From Macrothele yani (lineage: Eukaryota > Arthropoda > Arachnida > Araneae > Macrothelidae), in NCBI GenBank assembly GCA_039090855.1, contig CM077011.1, positions 16,245,001 through 16,309,000 of the forward strand: a stretch of 64,000 nt of DNA. Direction: 5' to 3'. The notes below the pieces were generated by a model. It did no database searches. It was not told where the DNA came from and saw only the letters and a list, made by a program, of their open reading frames with translations. Both the position numbers and the translations under genes were made by a program. Every line of letters begins with the position of its first letter. Position 1 is the stretch's first letter. Positions 53,094 through 63,706 of the stretch are shown in pieces.

Positions 53094-53378
53094 TGTAGAG
53101 GATTTTAGGAAGGGAGTGTCTGACTCCAGGTCTTAAACAACCCATAGAAATAGGAAGCTAAGAGATTGGGGCTAGAGTGTCCGTTAGGGAAGTGACACGG
53201 AAGCGAGATAGAAAGGGGGAGGAAGACGCCCTTATTTATCACCGGGGTGGCCAGTACCCGGGGTCCGACGGCTTAACGTGCCCATCCGACGCACGGCGGA
53301 TATTTAGTGGATCGAACCTGAGGTCCTTTCCGTGGGAGTCACGAACGTTGCCCACTAGGCCACCCGAGGCGCCCACGG
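53094..53378 (-). mobile_element. SINE-B copy 2
   Basis: GTAGAGGATTTTAGGAAGGG to TTGCCCACTAGGCCACCCGA. Compared with copy 1 it lacks about 20 bases within the head (between TAGTGGATCGA and ACCTGAGGTCC). Confidence 0.82.
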
Positions 53379-53749
53379 GTCCGTTCCCTGTATCCGCCAG
53401 TTTTTAGATCGATACTTTTAAACATAATACTGCTTAAAAACCAGTTGCTGATCTAGAAACTCGTCATAGGAGGGGTGTTACCCGGTCTAAAAAGATAGAC
53501 TTTGTGTAGGGGGCACACAATCACACACACATACACGCACTATAAACTTGCAGCACTACAGCTTCTTGACATAAGACTTTTTAAAAATTTCCATTAAAAA
53601 ATTGTTCTTAATTTTTAAATCACAAATTGCGAACGAGAACTGAAGAAACGGCACTATTTTTAAGGCGTTCAATTGGCCACTTTTATAGGAAACCAACTTA
53701 ATGTTTTTTACGCTTTCCAACAGTAGGTTGAAGAAGCGTATATGCTCCA
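53379..53749. other. Non-coding sequence with a (CA)n-like tract
   Basis: GGGCACACAATCACACACAC near 53512 is a short microsatellite. Nothing else seen. Confidence 0.4.
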
Positions 53750-53758
53750 GCTTTGTCC

Positions 53759-53789
<31 letters not shown>

Positions 53790-54235
53790 CGCAAAATAAC
53801 TCGCGTAAAAATGGTTCGATTTCGATGAAATTTTAGTATCTGGTAGGGCCCTATTGAAAATGGGCGAAATGGGGTCAAAGGTCAGGAAGTAGGAGCGGGA
53901 TCCATTCCATCGCCCTTATTCGTCATAACTCACGTAAAAATGCGTCCATTGCGACAAAACTTTATCATGCTGTTCCGGAGGTATACTGAACCGGTTCTGT
54001 TGAATATTATCAAAATGTGGTCAAAGGTCAGGGCACAGGAGAGAGATTTATTCCACAGCCATTATCCTCATAACTTGAGTAAAAATGCTTGTATTGCGAC
54101 AAAACTTTAGTATGTTGTTCCGCAGGTATACTGAACCAATTCTGTTGAATATCATCGAAATGGAGTCAAAGGTCAGGGCACAGGAGCGAGATTTATTCCA
54201 CAGCCATTATCCTCATAACTTGAGTAACAACTTGA
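53750..54235 (+). repeat. ~145-bp tandem repeat headed by (GTCT)n
   Basis: After a (GTCT)n tract at about 53755-53787, the box CATAACT(C/T).(C/A)GTAAAAATG recurs at 53794 (variant), 53924, 54069 and 54214. The last two units (145 bases) are over 90 percent alike by eye. Shared boxes include GGTCAAAGGTCAGG and TTCCACAGCCATTATCCTCA. The arrangement, (GTCT)n then 145-150-bp units, mirrors the array at 12650 although the units differ. Confidence 0.82.
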
Positions 54236-54864
54236 GGAATGATTTCTGGTATGTTAGAAAGCGTATCATAATCAATGAATTACATGATTTTACTAACTTG
54301 TTTTACAATCGCACGTCTGGATAAAATCTTTCAAAATAAAGTTTGATCCCTTCTATTCAGATGGGTTAATTTAATAGACAAATTTCCATCTTGGAAATTT
54401 GTTACAGGTTTTTGTTAATGGCGCAATCGAGGTGCGTACTTCGCTCTGTCATCCACACTATCTCACACACACTTCAAAGTCTACCCTATACGGTGACTTT
54501 CCCTATTCCCGATTAGTAATGATGTCACGCAGTACTGAAAACAATAACAACTACAAAAACAAAACAGAACACAGCTCACCCATTGTTTTTCATGATCATT
54601 CAAAATCGCTTTTCACTTCCACTCTCATCTTTCTCTGTTTCTGAAACTAGTTTTTTTTTCTTGCATTTTCTGCTGGAGCTAAAACAGAACATTTTTATCT
54701 CCAAATTTACAGCAAATGTTAGTTGTTATGAAAACTGTTACGAAAATCTGTGGATTCTATATTGTAATTTTAAAAAAGTAAATGCATTAATTATTCAGAC
54801 ATCAGCCATTTAAAAAGGAAAAGCCTGCGAGGGGTGGGGTGATCGCCCTCGATGGATCTGCTAC
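54236..54864. other. Non-coding, AT-rich sequence
   Basis: No feature recognised. Confidence 0.35.
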
Positions 54865-54911
54865 TGTTGAAAACTGTCATTCTGCATCCACAGTATGACA
54901 GTTTTTAACAG
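54865..54911. repeat. Hairpin with 16-bp arms
   Basis: CTGTTGAAAACTGTCA faces TGACAGTTTTTAACAG around 15 bases. It lies 40 bases before the mariner at 54954. Confidence 0.75.
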
Positions 54912-54953
54912 ACGTCCATCATAAACACAGCAATGATTATTTATTGGGTTGTC

Positions 54954-56233
54954 GGAAAAGTCATGACGTATTTTGGCACCCGATGGCGGTTGGGCGGTTT
55001 TGGAAGTACTAGAGGCATGCGCAGCTCTGTTATCGCTATGGCATTCGACAGGTGCCAGTTCTAGCTGCAGTCTAAAAGCAATAGTGAGCGATTTGGTTGA
55101 TTTGCGGAGATTTGACATCAAGTTGAAGATGGAGGACCAAACTGTGCATTTTCGCCATATTTTACTGTTTTACTTCCGTAGAGGGAAGAACGCGCTTCAA
55201 GCTTGTGAAAAGTTGCGTAAAGTGTACGGTGATAATGCTCTACAAGAACGTTAGTGCCAGCGGTGGTTCGCAAAATTCCGTGCTGGTGATTTTGACCTCA
55301 ACGATGCTCCTCGGTCCGGGAGGCCAACCGAGGTTGATGACGACCAAATCAAGGCATTGATCGAGTAAAACCCACTTTACATGACACGAGAGATTGCAGA
55401 CACTTTGCACATCCATCATTCAAGCGTTCACGACCACCTGAAGAAGCTGGGATACGTAAGCAAGCTCGATGTGTGGGTTCCTCATGAACTCAAAGAAGCT
55501 CAATTCACGGCTCGTATAAACATCTGCGATATGCTCATTAAATGTGAGGAAAACGATCCTTTTTTAAAGCGACTGAATACTGGTGACGAAACGTGGATTG
55601 TGTACAACAATTGTGCTCCGCAAACGGTTTTGGTCCCGACGTGCTGCTTCACCTCAAACGGCATCCAAAGCGGACATTCATCAGCGGAAGGTTCTGGTCT
55701 CAGTGTGGTGGAATTCTAAAGGTGTCGTGTTTTTCGAGCTCCTACCACGGAACCAAACAATCAATTTGAATGTGTACTGTCGGCAATTGGACAGTTTGAA
55801 CGAATCCATCATCCAGAAACGTCCAGAGCTCGTTCATCATAAAGGTGTTGTGTTCCATCCCGACAACACGAGACCACACACAAGTTTGATCACCCGCCAA
55901 AAATTATTGGAGCTTGGGTGGGATGTGTTGCTACACCCAGCATACTTGCCTGACCTTGCGCTGTCAGACTTCCATTTGTTTCACTCTCTTCAACAGTCCT
56001 TGCATGGTATAACGTTCAATTCAGACGAGGCTGTATATCAGCACCTTGTACACTTTTTCGCCACGAAAGACAGGTCCTTCTACGAACGAGGCATTCTGCA
56101 GCTCACTGAAAGATGGCAAAAGGTTATCGAACAAAACGGGCATTATATCATTGATTGATCTTTGTACTTTCTATCAATAAATGACCTTTGCAAAACATGG
56201 CTAAAATACGTCATGACTTTTCCGACAACCCAA
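54954..56233 (+). mobile_element. Full-length mariner (1280 bp)
   Basis: The ends TTGGGTTGTCGGAAAAGTCA are exact inverted copies for about 30 bases (only one or two differences). TA is at 54952-54953 and 56234-56235. Length and termini are those of a classical mariner. Confidence 0.92.
55129..56158 (+). pseudogene. Mariner transposase (DD34D), two stops and a frameshift
   Basis: It starts at ATG 55129 (MEDQTVHFRHILLFYFRRGK). Stops are TAG at 55252-55254 (QER*CQRWF) and TAA at 55366-55368 (ALIE*NP), with a frameshift between about 55610 and 55680. Boxes: CQRWFAKFRAGDFDLNDAPR-SGRPTEVDDD (linker), TGDETW (first D), HPDNTRPH (second D) and LPDLALSDFHLF (third D), with 34 residues between the last two. 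It ends ERWQKVIEQNGHYIID. All catalytic Asp are intact. Confidence 0.9.
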
Positions 56234-56457
56234 TAACTAATTCATTCTTTCATCGACGCCACATTAACACGTGCTAATTCACAACAAACAAACAAAAATC
56301 CATGAACATTGTTATATTCAAGTCTTTTAAGACAAACTTTCACTGAGTTCCAAGAAAGAAGTTTGACAGAAATCAATATTCTGAAAGTTTACTGTGTTGG
56401 TATGCATTGCAACCTCTACTCCCGCAACCAGTTTTTCACGAAAAAATAAGGGGCAAT

Positions 56458-57470
56458 GCACATACTGCTAGAACTGACCATACCTGGGTAGTTGGGACAG
56501 TTTTGTTCATGATTTTGAATTTCATCTAAAGAAAGAAAAAAGGAACGGGGGGGGGGCATGGATCAGGAAAACGACAAGAGAGGATTATACCATGCTCAAA
56601 GTAAAAACCATGTAATGGCAATGGGTTGGACATACTGCTAGAACCGACCATATCTGGGTAGTTGGAACAGTTCTGTTCATGCTTTTGAATTTCATCTAAC
56701 CATCTCTCACGTGGTTTTGCATTTTTTCCTCACTTTGTACCCAGTCTGGTGTTTCAGTTCTACAACGGTGGCCTTTTCTTTTAGCAATATTTTTTGTATT
56801 GGAGATTTAACGACCACCGTAAGCAACTCAGTGGGCTAAAAGCCTGTCACTAATTAAGGCCACTGGTTCCATGGAAGGGCTCTGGAGAGTCAGCGTAGAA
56901 AGACAAACACAACATCCATACCTCACCGGGATTCGAACTCGGACCCATCTCTGAGGAATGATCAGAAACCATCGCTTAGACCACTGCACTAGGAATATAT
57001 CCAGCACATTAACATTTGAGGGTTATTATTTTGATCATGATATCATCAACCTTTGTCCTTTTCCTGATCTGTGTTTCTTTTCGTTACACCAAGCATGCAC
57101 TTCTACACGCTTCTTTGAGTTATCCTCAGCCTCTGTATGTTATTTTTTTTAAGGTCCATGTCTCTGATCCTAAGTAAGAGCCGGAGGGAAATATATATTA
57201 AACACTTTTCTTTTATAACATAATTGTAAACTGCTTCTCAGAATTGCACTTTCTCCCAAATGCACTTCACTCGAGTTTTATTCGACTATTAATTTATGTT
57301 GTCCAAGGTAGATATAGGCATCAGTTACTTTTATACTTACCATCAATCTCTAAATCTCCAGTTCTTGTAAAAGCACTGTAAATCGGTTTTGTTCTCTGTG
57401 GGTAAGTTGATTTTAAATTCCACCCCATACCAGAAAGTTCCTTACCAGTCTGCGACAAAAATCATGGTGC
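56458..57470. mobile_element. Rearranged, decayed RTE-like LINE 3' region
   Basis: The right part (56690-57470, minus orientation) follows the order of 3930-4500: TTTGAATTTCATCTAACCAT, CACCAAGCATGCACTTCTAC, TTTGAGTTATCCTCAGCCTC, TCCAGTTCTTGTAAAAGCA. A piece at 56600-56660 (TGGCAATGGGTTGGACATAC) is in the opposite orientation. About 66 bases (ATACTGCTAGAAC.GACCATA) occur twice, at 56458 and 56632. A SINE-A is inserted at 56790. Confidence 0.68.
56790..56990 (-). mobile_element. SINE-A copy, reverse, inside LINE remnant
   Basis: GGAGATTTAACGACCACCGT, CAACATCCATACCTCACCGG, CGCTTAGACCACTGCACTA. Confidence 0.85.
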
Positions 57471-57806
57471 CACAAAAAAACAAAAAAAAAAAACAAAAAA
57501 AAAACTGTGGTTAGTTACTGGGCAATATAACTAATAGATGTGAAAAACAATAAAAGTTTGAACAAGTAGAGATTAAGAAAAAGAAAGAAAGAAACCATCT
57601 TATATTTCTTCAAACTGTAAAAAACCTAGCCTCGATATTACAGCAGTTGCAATGATAACTAGGATCACGAACACTCCGCTTTCCGAACCTAGAATTTTAT
57701 CTCCAATTTCAAACGGAAACACAAAGATTTATAGAATAAAATTACATTAAACAGCGACACAGAGCAGGGGAAACGTCGCAATAAAAGAAAATATAATTAT
57801 GGAAGA
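57471..57806. other. Non-coding sequence with an A-rich tract
   Basis: (A)n interrupted by C at 57474-57505. No gene recognised. Confidence 0.35.
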
Positions 57807-57847
57807 AATCTTCGCTCCGTATATAGTGTATATACGGAGCGAAGATT
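57807..57847. repeat. Perfect hairpin with 19-bp arms
   Basis: AATCTTCGCTCCGTATATA, loop GTG, TATATACGGAGCGAAGATT. It lies 58 bases before the T2 copy at 57905, near a (TA)n stretch. Confidence 0.92.
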
Positions 57848-58144
57848 CTCTTCCAGTTTTTCACGGAAAAATGAGGGTATACGGAAAATAAGGGTATATA
57901 TATACACTGCCGGACAATAGCAACGATAGCAACCATAAAATGGAAGACAGGAAAATGTGGAAATTAGCATAAGTGCGGGATACAGTAAGACGTGTTGTGC
58001 GTATGCAAATTTTGGATTGCCGAACTTGTTCGTGACGTCATAGCGCTGATAAGAGATATAAAGGATTTGACGCGTATTGACCGTTGTTGTTCAAACGCAA
58101 AGTTGAAAGGGAAAGAATCAATTGACGAACTTGCAATTTTCAGT

Positions 58145-59196
58145 ATGTCTTCCCGACATCACCTAGATGATTTTACGCATGGCCGTATTATTGGCAAGAT
58201 TGAAGAAGGGCGAAAAATAACAGAAGTTGCGAGCGAGTTCGACGTCAGCCACAGTGTTGTTTCAAGGCTTTGGAAATCATTTCAAACAAATGGAGAGTGT
58301 AGCAAACGTCACGGGGGAGGTCGTGTTCGCAGTACGACACCTGCAGAAGATCGGTACATAGTGCTATCAACAAAAAGACACCGGCGCAGCACAGCTAGTG
58401 AGGTAGCAAATCAGTTTATGGCTGCTACTGGCAAGCGGATCTCACGAAAAACTGTCGCCAGACGTTTGCATGAAAAAGGACTATACGCCCACCGTCCTGT
58501 TGTGTGCATTCCATTGTCCAGACGTCACCGTACCGCCCGTTTGCAATGGTGCCATCAACATCGCAATTGGACTGATAACGACTGGTCTGCTGTCCTCTTC
58601 TCAGATGAGAGTAGATACAGTCTATCGTCTGATTGTCGACGACAACTGATCTGGCGTGATAGTGGTACTGCATATTGTCCAGCAAACATACAGGAAAGGG
58701 ACCGATATCCGACATGTAGTGTCATGGTATGGGCTGGCATCATGATCAATGGCCGTACGTCCCTCTATGTGCTTCCAACTGGGACTATGACTGGCCAACG
58801 ATACATTAACGATACATTAACGTGAGGTAGCAGCACCACGGAACATGCTACCTCACGTTCGCATGTTCCGTGGTGCTGTCGGTGATAGATTCATTTTCAT
58901 GGACGACAACGCAACATGTCATCGAACAGTCGCTGTCCAGGAGTGTCTTGAGAGCGAGGATATTCAACGCCTCGTATGGCCAGCACGTTTTTCAGATCTG
59001 AATCCCATTGAAAATGTGTGGGATGCTTTGGGGAGCAGTCTTGCTGGTCGCCAATGCCCTCCAATAAACAAGGACACCCTCATCCGTGCACTGACAGAGG
59101 AATGGGATTAATTACCCCAACAGCTGCTTGATGCAAAGCATGACACGACGTGTGGAATCTTGCATCGCCCTCCATGGTGGCCATATCCCGTATTGA
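58145..59196 (+). pseudogene. T2 transposase with a hairpin insertion
   Basis: From ATG 58145 (MSSRHHLDDFTHGRIIGKIE) the frame is open to about 58820 (FSDES with the first D intact). There a fold-back insertion replaces the sequence encoding YINDVLLPRVRMFRG and breaks the frame. It resumes at about 58845 with FIFMDDNATCHRTV and DLNPIENVWDALG (second D and E), then a TAA (WD*LPQQ) and an 8-base deletion near 59135. Combining the two copies shows the family was intact recently. Confidence 0.88.
58819..58878. repeat. Double hairpin in T2 copy 2
   Basis: AACGTGAGGTAGC (58819) faces GCTACCTCACGTT (58847), and CAGCACCACGGAACATG (58831) faces CATGTTCCGTGGTGCTG (58862). Copy 1 has the simple sequence, so the structure arose within this copy by inverted duplication. 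Confidence 0.9.
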
Positions 59197-59459
59197 CATC
59201 TTACGCCGGAACGCCTGCGGACGGTAATTGCATTTTTTTTCACGTTTACGTATTCTGCACAAAATGGCCTGTTTGTTCCTTGAACACGTTCCAAAGCCTT
59301 CTGGATTTCAGAGCACAATAAATTGTCTTTCTTGTAATGTCCTGGCATTCTGACATTATTTTATTTCACTTGGCATCCAACCACACTTACTTTTTTATGC
59401 GCTATATAGCCGTTTATGATCCGTCCTTAGCAATTGTCCAGCAGTGTATATATACGCAC

Positions 59460-60666
59460 ACACCATATTGACTAAGTCACCGGACACCAAGAAGAGAAAC
59501 ACAACATAGCATTTGTTGACATACATTAGTACGGTGTTGGTCCACCTTTGGCCTTAACGCATGCACTGACCCTTCGAGACATGCTTTTGACAAGGCTTTG
59601 GAACACAGCCGTAGGTATGCGCTCCATTCAGTACATAAATCTGCCGCTAACTGTTGCTTAGTACAGTAGGCCTTGGTTACAAACTTCTTATGCGGCGCTC
59701 TAATTCATCCCATGGGTGCTCTGTGGGATTAAGTTCAGGGTTCTGTGCTGTCCAGTCCACACACAATACGGAATTATCGTCAAACCACACGGTAACAGCG
59801 CTTGCTTTATGGCTCGGTGCATTATTCTGCTGGTACCAACATGACTCGGTTCCATAGTATTGCCACAGAGTTGGTAGGGCATAATTGCCCAGAATCTCGA
59901 GGTAGACGTGCTGGTTAACAGGTTTGTCCACGATAACCAATTAGCCGGGACCATACCACGAGAAACACCCCCCACACGAGTACACTGCCAGGTCCAAACT
60001 TGACCGTAGGAACAGTACACTGTGGTAAATAGCGTTCTCCCGGCTGCCACGATATCCACACACGGCTATCAGACTGATGGATCCGTGTATCTGGATTCAT
60101 CAGTCCATAGGACTCGTTTCCATTGATCTACGGTCACGACAAATGTTCTTTACACCATGCTAAACGACGAGTAGAATTCCGAGTGGAGATGAAAGGTTTA
60201 TGAGCAGCCGCACGACCACGGTAACCCATGGAATGAAGCTCTCTGCGAATAGTACGTGTACATACCGAGGTTCCAGCACTACCTGTACACTGAGTTCTTG
60301 TGCAGTACTCCATCGATTAGCTCTAACGACTCTCCTGAGGTTTCGACGTCCTTTATCACTGATTTTCTTTGGGCTGCCGGTAAGTTTTACTGCTTCAGGC
60401 ACGCCATGTGTCTTCTACTTATTCAGTACATCCAAAACAGTTGACTTGGATCTCTTATGGACAACCCACTAATATAACACCCAACAATCTTTCCTTTCTC
60501 AAAGTCAGTTCAGCGACATTTTTACTCAACCCCACAGTGCGATATGATCGTAGTCAGCTGCAGGCTTGTTTTTATACCGTTTGCAGCTGTACCGTGCATT
60601 TTAACAACGCAGCTGATCTGTTAATTTGCCTTTGAAGGGTGCCCGGTGACTTTTGTCAATATAGTG
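59460..60666 (-). mobile_element. Tc1-like transposon family T3, copy B
   Basis: Right end reversed CACTATATTGACAAAAGTCA before TA at 60667-60668; left end is slightly eroded (CATATTGACTAAGTCACCGG). It lies only about a dozen bases from the T2 copy. It is the complete version of the truncated copy A at 39554. Confidence 0.85.
59540..60560 (-). pseudogene. T3 transposase, broken
   Basis: Minus-strand pieces: GSPKKISDKGRRNLRRVVRA (helix-turn-helix linker), WVTVVVRLLINLSSPLGILL region in a shifted frame, DGSVWISWQPGE type, VIVDKPVNQHVYLEILGNYA, CWYQQNNAPSH (second D changed to N) and NPELNPTEHPWDELERR (E). At least three frameshifts. Confidence 0.75.
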
Positions 60667-60773
60667 TATATGCGGAGCGATAACGAAGTACCACGTGATA
60701 TCAACGTCACGTGCGGCTATTATAAATTGTGCATACGTATCCTCTGTACGTAATCTGTAAACGTTTGCGAGTA

Positions 60774-61767
60774 ATGGGGAAACGGGGCGACGTAAGCCAA
60801 TTTGACCGCGCCCAGATGGTTCGGAACTGGAAGGCAGGTGCCAGTATTTCGGAAACTACCGCACTTGTTGGCTGCACCCGTACTATTGTATCAAGGCTGC
60901 ACCGGGACTGGATTAACCATGCACAGACATCCAGCTGAAGAGTCCACAATGGTCAGCCACTCGCAGTTGATCCTAGAGGTGAACGTCAGTGTCACGACTG
61001 GTATCTTAGCAACGACGTGCAACACTCACTCAGCTCACCCACCAGTACAACAGCGGTGCAGTTCGACCCAATTCCAGATGCACCATGGGCCGTACCTTGA
61101 TTCTCCTGGGGTTCCACAGCCGGAGACCAACGAAGGCACCCATGATGACGTCCATCTATCGCAAACAACGTCTCACATGGGCCAAGGAACGTCGGCAATG
61201 GACCCTCAACAGGTGGAAGAAGATCGTCTGGAGTGGTGAGTCCCGTTTCCTACTTCACCATGCTGATAGCCGGTTGGCATATGGCGTAAACAGCATGAAG
61301 CCCTATCCCCTGGTTGTACAGTTGGGATTTAACAGGCCGATGGTGTTCTGGTCTGTGGATCTTTTTCCTGGCAAGCCCTAGGTCCATTGGTTATCGTCCT
61401 ACAAACACTGAATGGTGGACCCAACAGGGACTTGTTAGTCGACCATCTCCTTTCATATCTGCAGGAGGTTTACTCGGGCCACAGTGCCATCTTTCGATAG
61501 TGCAACGCACAGTGTCATCGGGATCGTATAACTACTGAGTGGTTGGAGGAATACGACAACGAATTCGCCATATTGCCTTGGTCTCCATACTCTCCTGACT
61601 GTAACCCAATTGAACAGTATGCTAGAACTGGGTGTGAGAATTACTGTTCCTCCTCCACGGAGTATGATGAACTGACGGAGTTGTTGAAGCTGACATTGGT
61701 CAAGTTACGCATGGAGGATGTTCGACACTTTGTAGAATCTGTACCTAGGCGTCTGCGAGCCGTGATT

Positions 61768-61769
<2 letters not shown>
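60774..61769 (+). pseudogene. Tc1-like transposase, broken
   Basis: It starts MGKRGDVSQFDRAQMVRNWK at 60774. Later pieces are YRKQRLTWAKERRQWTLNRW, IVWSGESRFLLHHADSR (first D changed to G), CNAQCHRDR-like text with the second D lost, and SPYSPDCNPIEQYARTG (E). It ends in LRAVIAK at the A-run where the tRNA-like pair begins. Element ends were not defined. Confidence 0.75.
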
Positions 61770-61800
<31 letters not shown>

Positions 61801-61878
61801 GCGTCATCATTGCGTTATCAAACAGAAGTCATCGCTCTTTCCACGTTTATAGGTGAGTCACGGAAAAATTCTCATTGG

Positions 61879-61948
61879 CCGCCATCCGGGAATCGAACCC
61901 AGGGTCTTCCAGTTACGCGCCGGATATGCTTCCACTGCACCACAGCGG
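61879..61948 (-). other. tRNA-like sequence
   Basis: Acceptor CCGCTGT/ATGGCGG (7 pairs with wobbles), anticodon stem TCCGG/CTGGA around CGCGTAA, and T arm CTGGG-TTCGATT-CCCGG. Base 33 is G, so it is not a standard tRNA. The anticodon arm resembles the unit at 33300 (CCCGG..CTGGG), suggesting common ancestry. Confidence 0.55.
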
Positions 61949-62010
61949 CCTCGAATTCCTCCAGACTCACACACACGCACTAACTGCCAAGACAATTGGC
62001 AGGTTGTTTC

Positions 62011-62078
62011 TTGGAGGTGTAGTGGAAGCATATCCGGCGCGTAACTGGAAGACCCTGGGTTCGATTCCCGGATGGCGG
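62011..62078 (+). other. tRNA-like sequence, inverted partner, 5' end altered
   Basis: Identical to its partner from AGTGGAAGCATATCCGGCGC onward, but the first ~12 bases differ, so the acceptor stem cannot form. Confidence 0.5.
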
Positions 62079-62172
62079 CCAATGAGAATTTTTCCGTGAC
62101 TCACCTATAAACGTGGAAAGAGCGATGAATTCTGTTTGATAACGCAATGATGACGCGTTGGTCTTTTTTTTG

Positions 62173-62940
62173 GGGGAGGGGGATTCACCAAAGATGGTAA
62201 GCAGCAACAGGTAGGTGTTCCATTAGGTGGGTGTTCCTAATGCAATGCTAACTCAGTGTATATGCGGCTTGGTATCTCAGTACTACGTAATAATGATCAG
62301 AGAGTTGTTGATCTCTCCCTCTCCCTTTCTCTGTTAAACTTATTAAATACATTTACATTTGATTTTTACGAGCTCTAACAAAATTTCACCTGCCCGTGAA
62401 GATCAGATCATCTATATATTAATTCTATAAGGTTTTTTACTGTGAGTCCCATTTTGAGAGAACGGCTGAACGTAAAGATATATTTCATGTATCAAAATAA
62501 AGGTCTTGCCATGTAGATGTGGCAGTCGAAGCGAAAACTGAGATTGGGGCAACGGTTCGGGCGTTGTGGGGGCGGCAAATTTCCCATGTAAAGTCTATGA
62601 AAGAAGCGTGCGATTGACATTCGATCGCCTGCGGTTGACTCACGCGCTGTTGAAGGCGGTAGCATAGGGGGGAGGGGAGACTGAGATAGTTCAAAGTCCG
62701 AAGTCTCTTTTCTGAGCCAACCGTTGCGCAAAACAACGCTAGCATGCATTGGTATCAAAGTTCTTCTCATCAGAACAGCGAACACTCTCGAAGACCTGAT
62801 TGCGTTATGCCGTTGGACTGTGTGATGTATATATACAATTTAATATTCATTCGATCCAGTTTATTCACGTAGGTAAGACGTTTCCCATTTTGTAAAGATG
62901 TAAATAAACATTCCGTTGACCATTGTTAGTGAAAATATTA
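62173..62940. other. Non-coding sequence
   Basis: The left ~90 bases may be the end of the broken Tc1 element. AGGTAGGTGTTCCATTAGGTGGGTGTTCC is a small imperfect duplication. No gene seen. Confidence 0.35.
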
Positions 62941-63013
62941 CGAGCGACTGCTTACAGCCCATTAAGTTGCCCACGGTGGTCGTTAAACCTTCAGTCAAAA
63001 TAAAAAAAAAATC
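62941..63013 (+). mobile_element. SINE-A 3' end fragment
   Basis: GAGCGACTGCTTACAGCCCA, GTGGTCGTTAAACC, A-rich tail. Confidence 0.8.
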
Positions 63014-63140
63014 ACAAAAATCACGAACCTGGACTATTGTCTTTACTGAAGTGGTTGAATGAATTTGTCAATCAAATAAAGTTTACATTTGTTGTTTCAT
63101 ATCAGTTTATTCTTTAAAAAAAAAAAACCAAAAAAACAAA
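63014..63140 (+). repeat. Direct repeat, copy 1 (3' flank of SINE-A fragment)
   Basis: TCACGAACCTGGACTATTGT and the following ~125 bases recur at 63559-63685 with a few differences. Each copy directly follows a SINE-A tail. Confidence 0.8.
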
Positions 63141-63334
63141 CAAACCTAACCGTTGATTTAGACGTTCGTACCTCGCAACGCGAGTCTCATTCCAACAAGA
63201 TTTACAAACACAGTTGTGACTGAAAATGAGAGTGAAAGAGTGCGCTATCCAGTTGAATTTTTGCACACGATCGAGATGAGTGGACTTCCGTCTCACATTT
63301 TACGACTGAAAAAGGGTGCAGTCGTGATGCGTAT
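63141..63334. other. Non-coding sequence
   Basis: No feature recognised. Confidence 0.35.
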
Positions 63335-63558
63335 CACTCCCCGGTGGCTCAGTAGTCTAAGCGCTGGCTTATGATGATTCGTTCGTGAAGGCTGCAGGTT
63401 CGAATCCAGTGAGGCATGGATGTTGTGTTTGTCTTACGGCACTGGCTTTCTCCCTTTCCTGGAACCAGTGACCCTAAATTAGGGACGGGTGACTGCTTAT
63501 AGCCCATTGAGTTGCTCACGGAAGTCGTTAAACACCCAGTAAAAAAATAAAAAAAAAA
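63335..63558 (+). mobile_element. SINE-A copy
   Basis: CCCCGGTGGCTCAGTAGTCT head, GGTTCGAATCCAGTGAGG, full body and A-rich tail. Confidence 0.88.
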
Positions 63559-63685
63559 TCACGAACCTGGACTATTGTCGTTACTGAAGTGGTTGAATTA
63601 ATTTGTCAATCTAATAAAAGTTTACATTTATTGTTTCAGATGAGCATATTCTTTTAAAAAAACAAACAAACAAACCAACTGTCGA
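63559..63685 (+). repeat. Direct repeat, copy 2
   Basis: Matches 63014-63140. The pair SINE-A tail plus this block is present twice, 545 bases apart. Confidence 0.8.
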
Positions 63686-63706
63686 TTCCGGCGGGTTTCG
63701 TCTAGT

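Larger units (their letters stand above)
57905..59446 (+). mobile_element. Tc1-like transposon family T2, copy 2
   Basis: Ends CACTGCCGGACAATAGCAAC and, reversed, CACTGCTGGACAATTGCTAA. TA is at both sides within (TA)n. Very similar to copy 1 (14094-15622) but in the opposite orientation. Confidence 0.9.
61770..62172. mobile_element. Inverted pair of tRNA-headed SINE-like units
   Basis: Two units of about 150 bases point outward. The left is on the minus strand (tRNA-like 61879-61948, tail leftward to 61800, then a 30-base T run on the minus strand). The right is on the plus strand (tRNA-like about 62011-62078, tail to 62160, then a T run). The arms (CGCGTCATCATTGCGTTATC and its complement) match for about 135 bases. 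The T runs could serve as pol III terminators. Confidence 0.72.
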
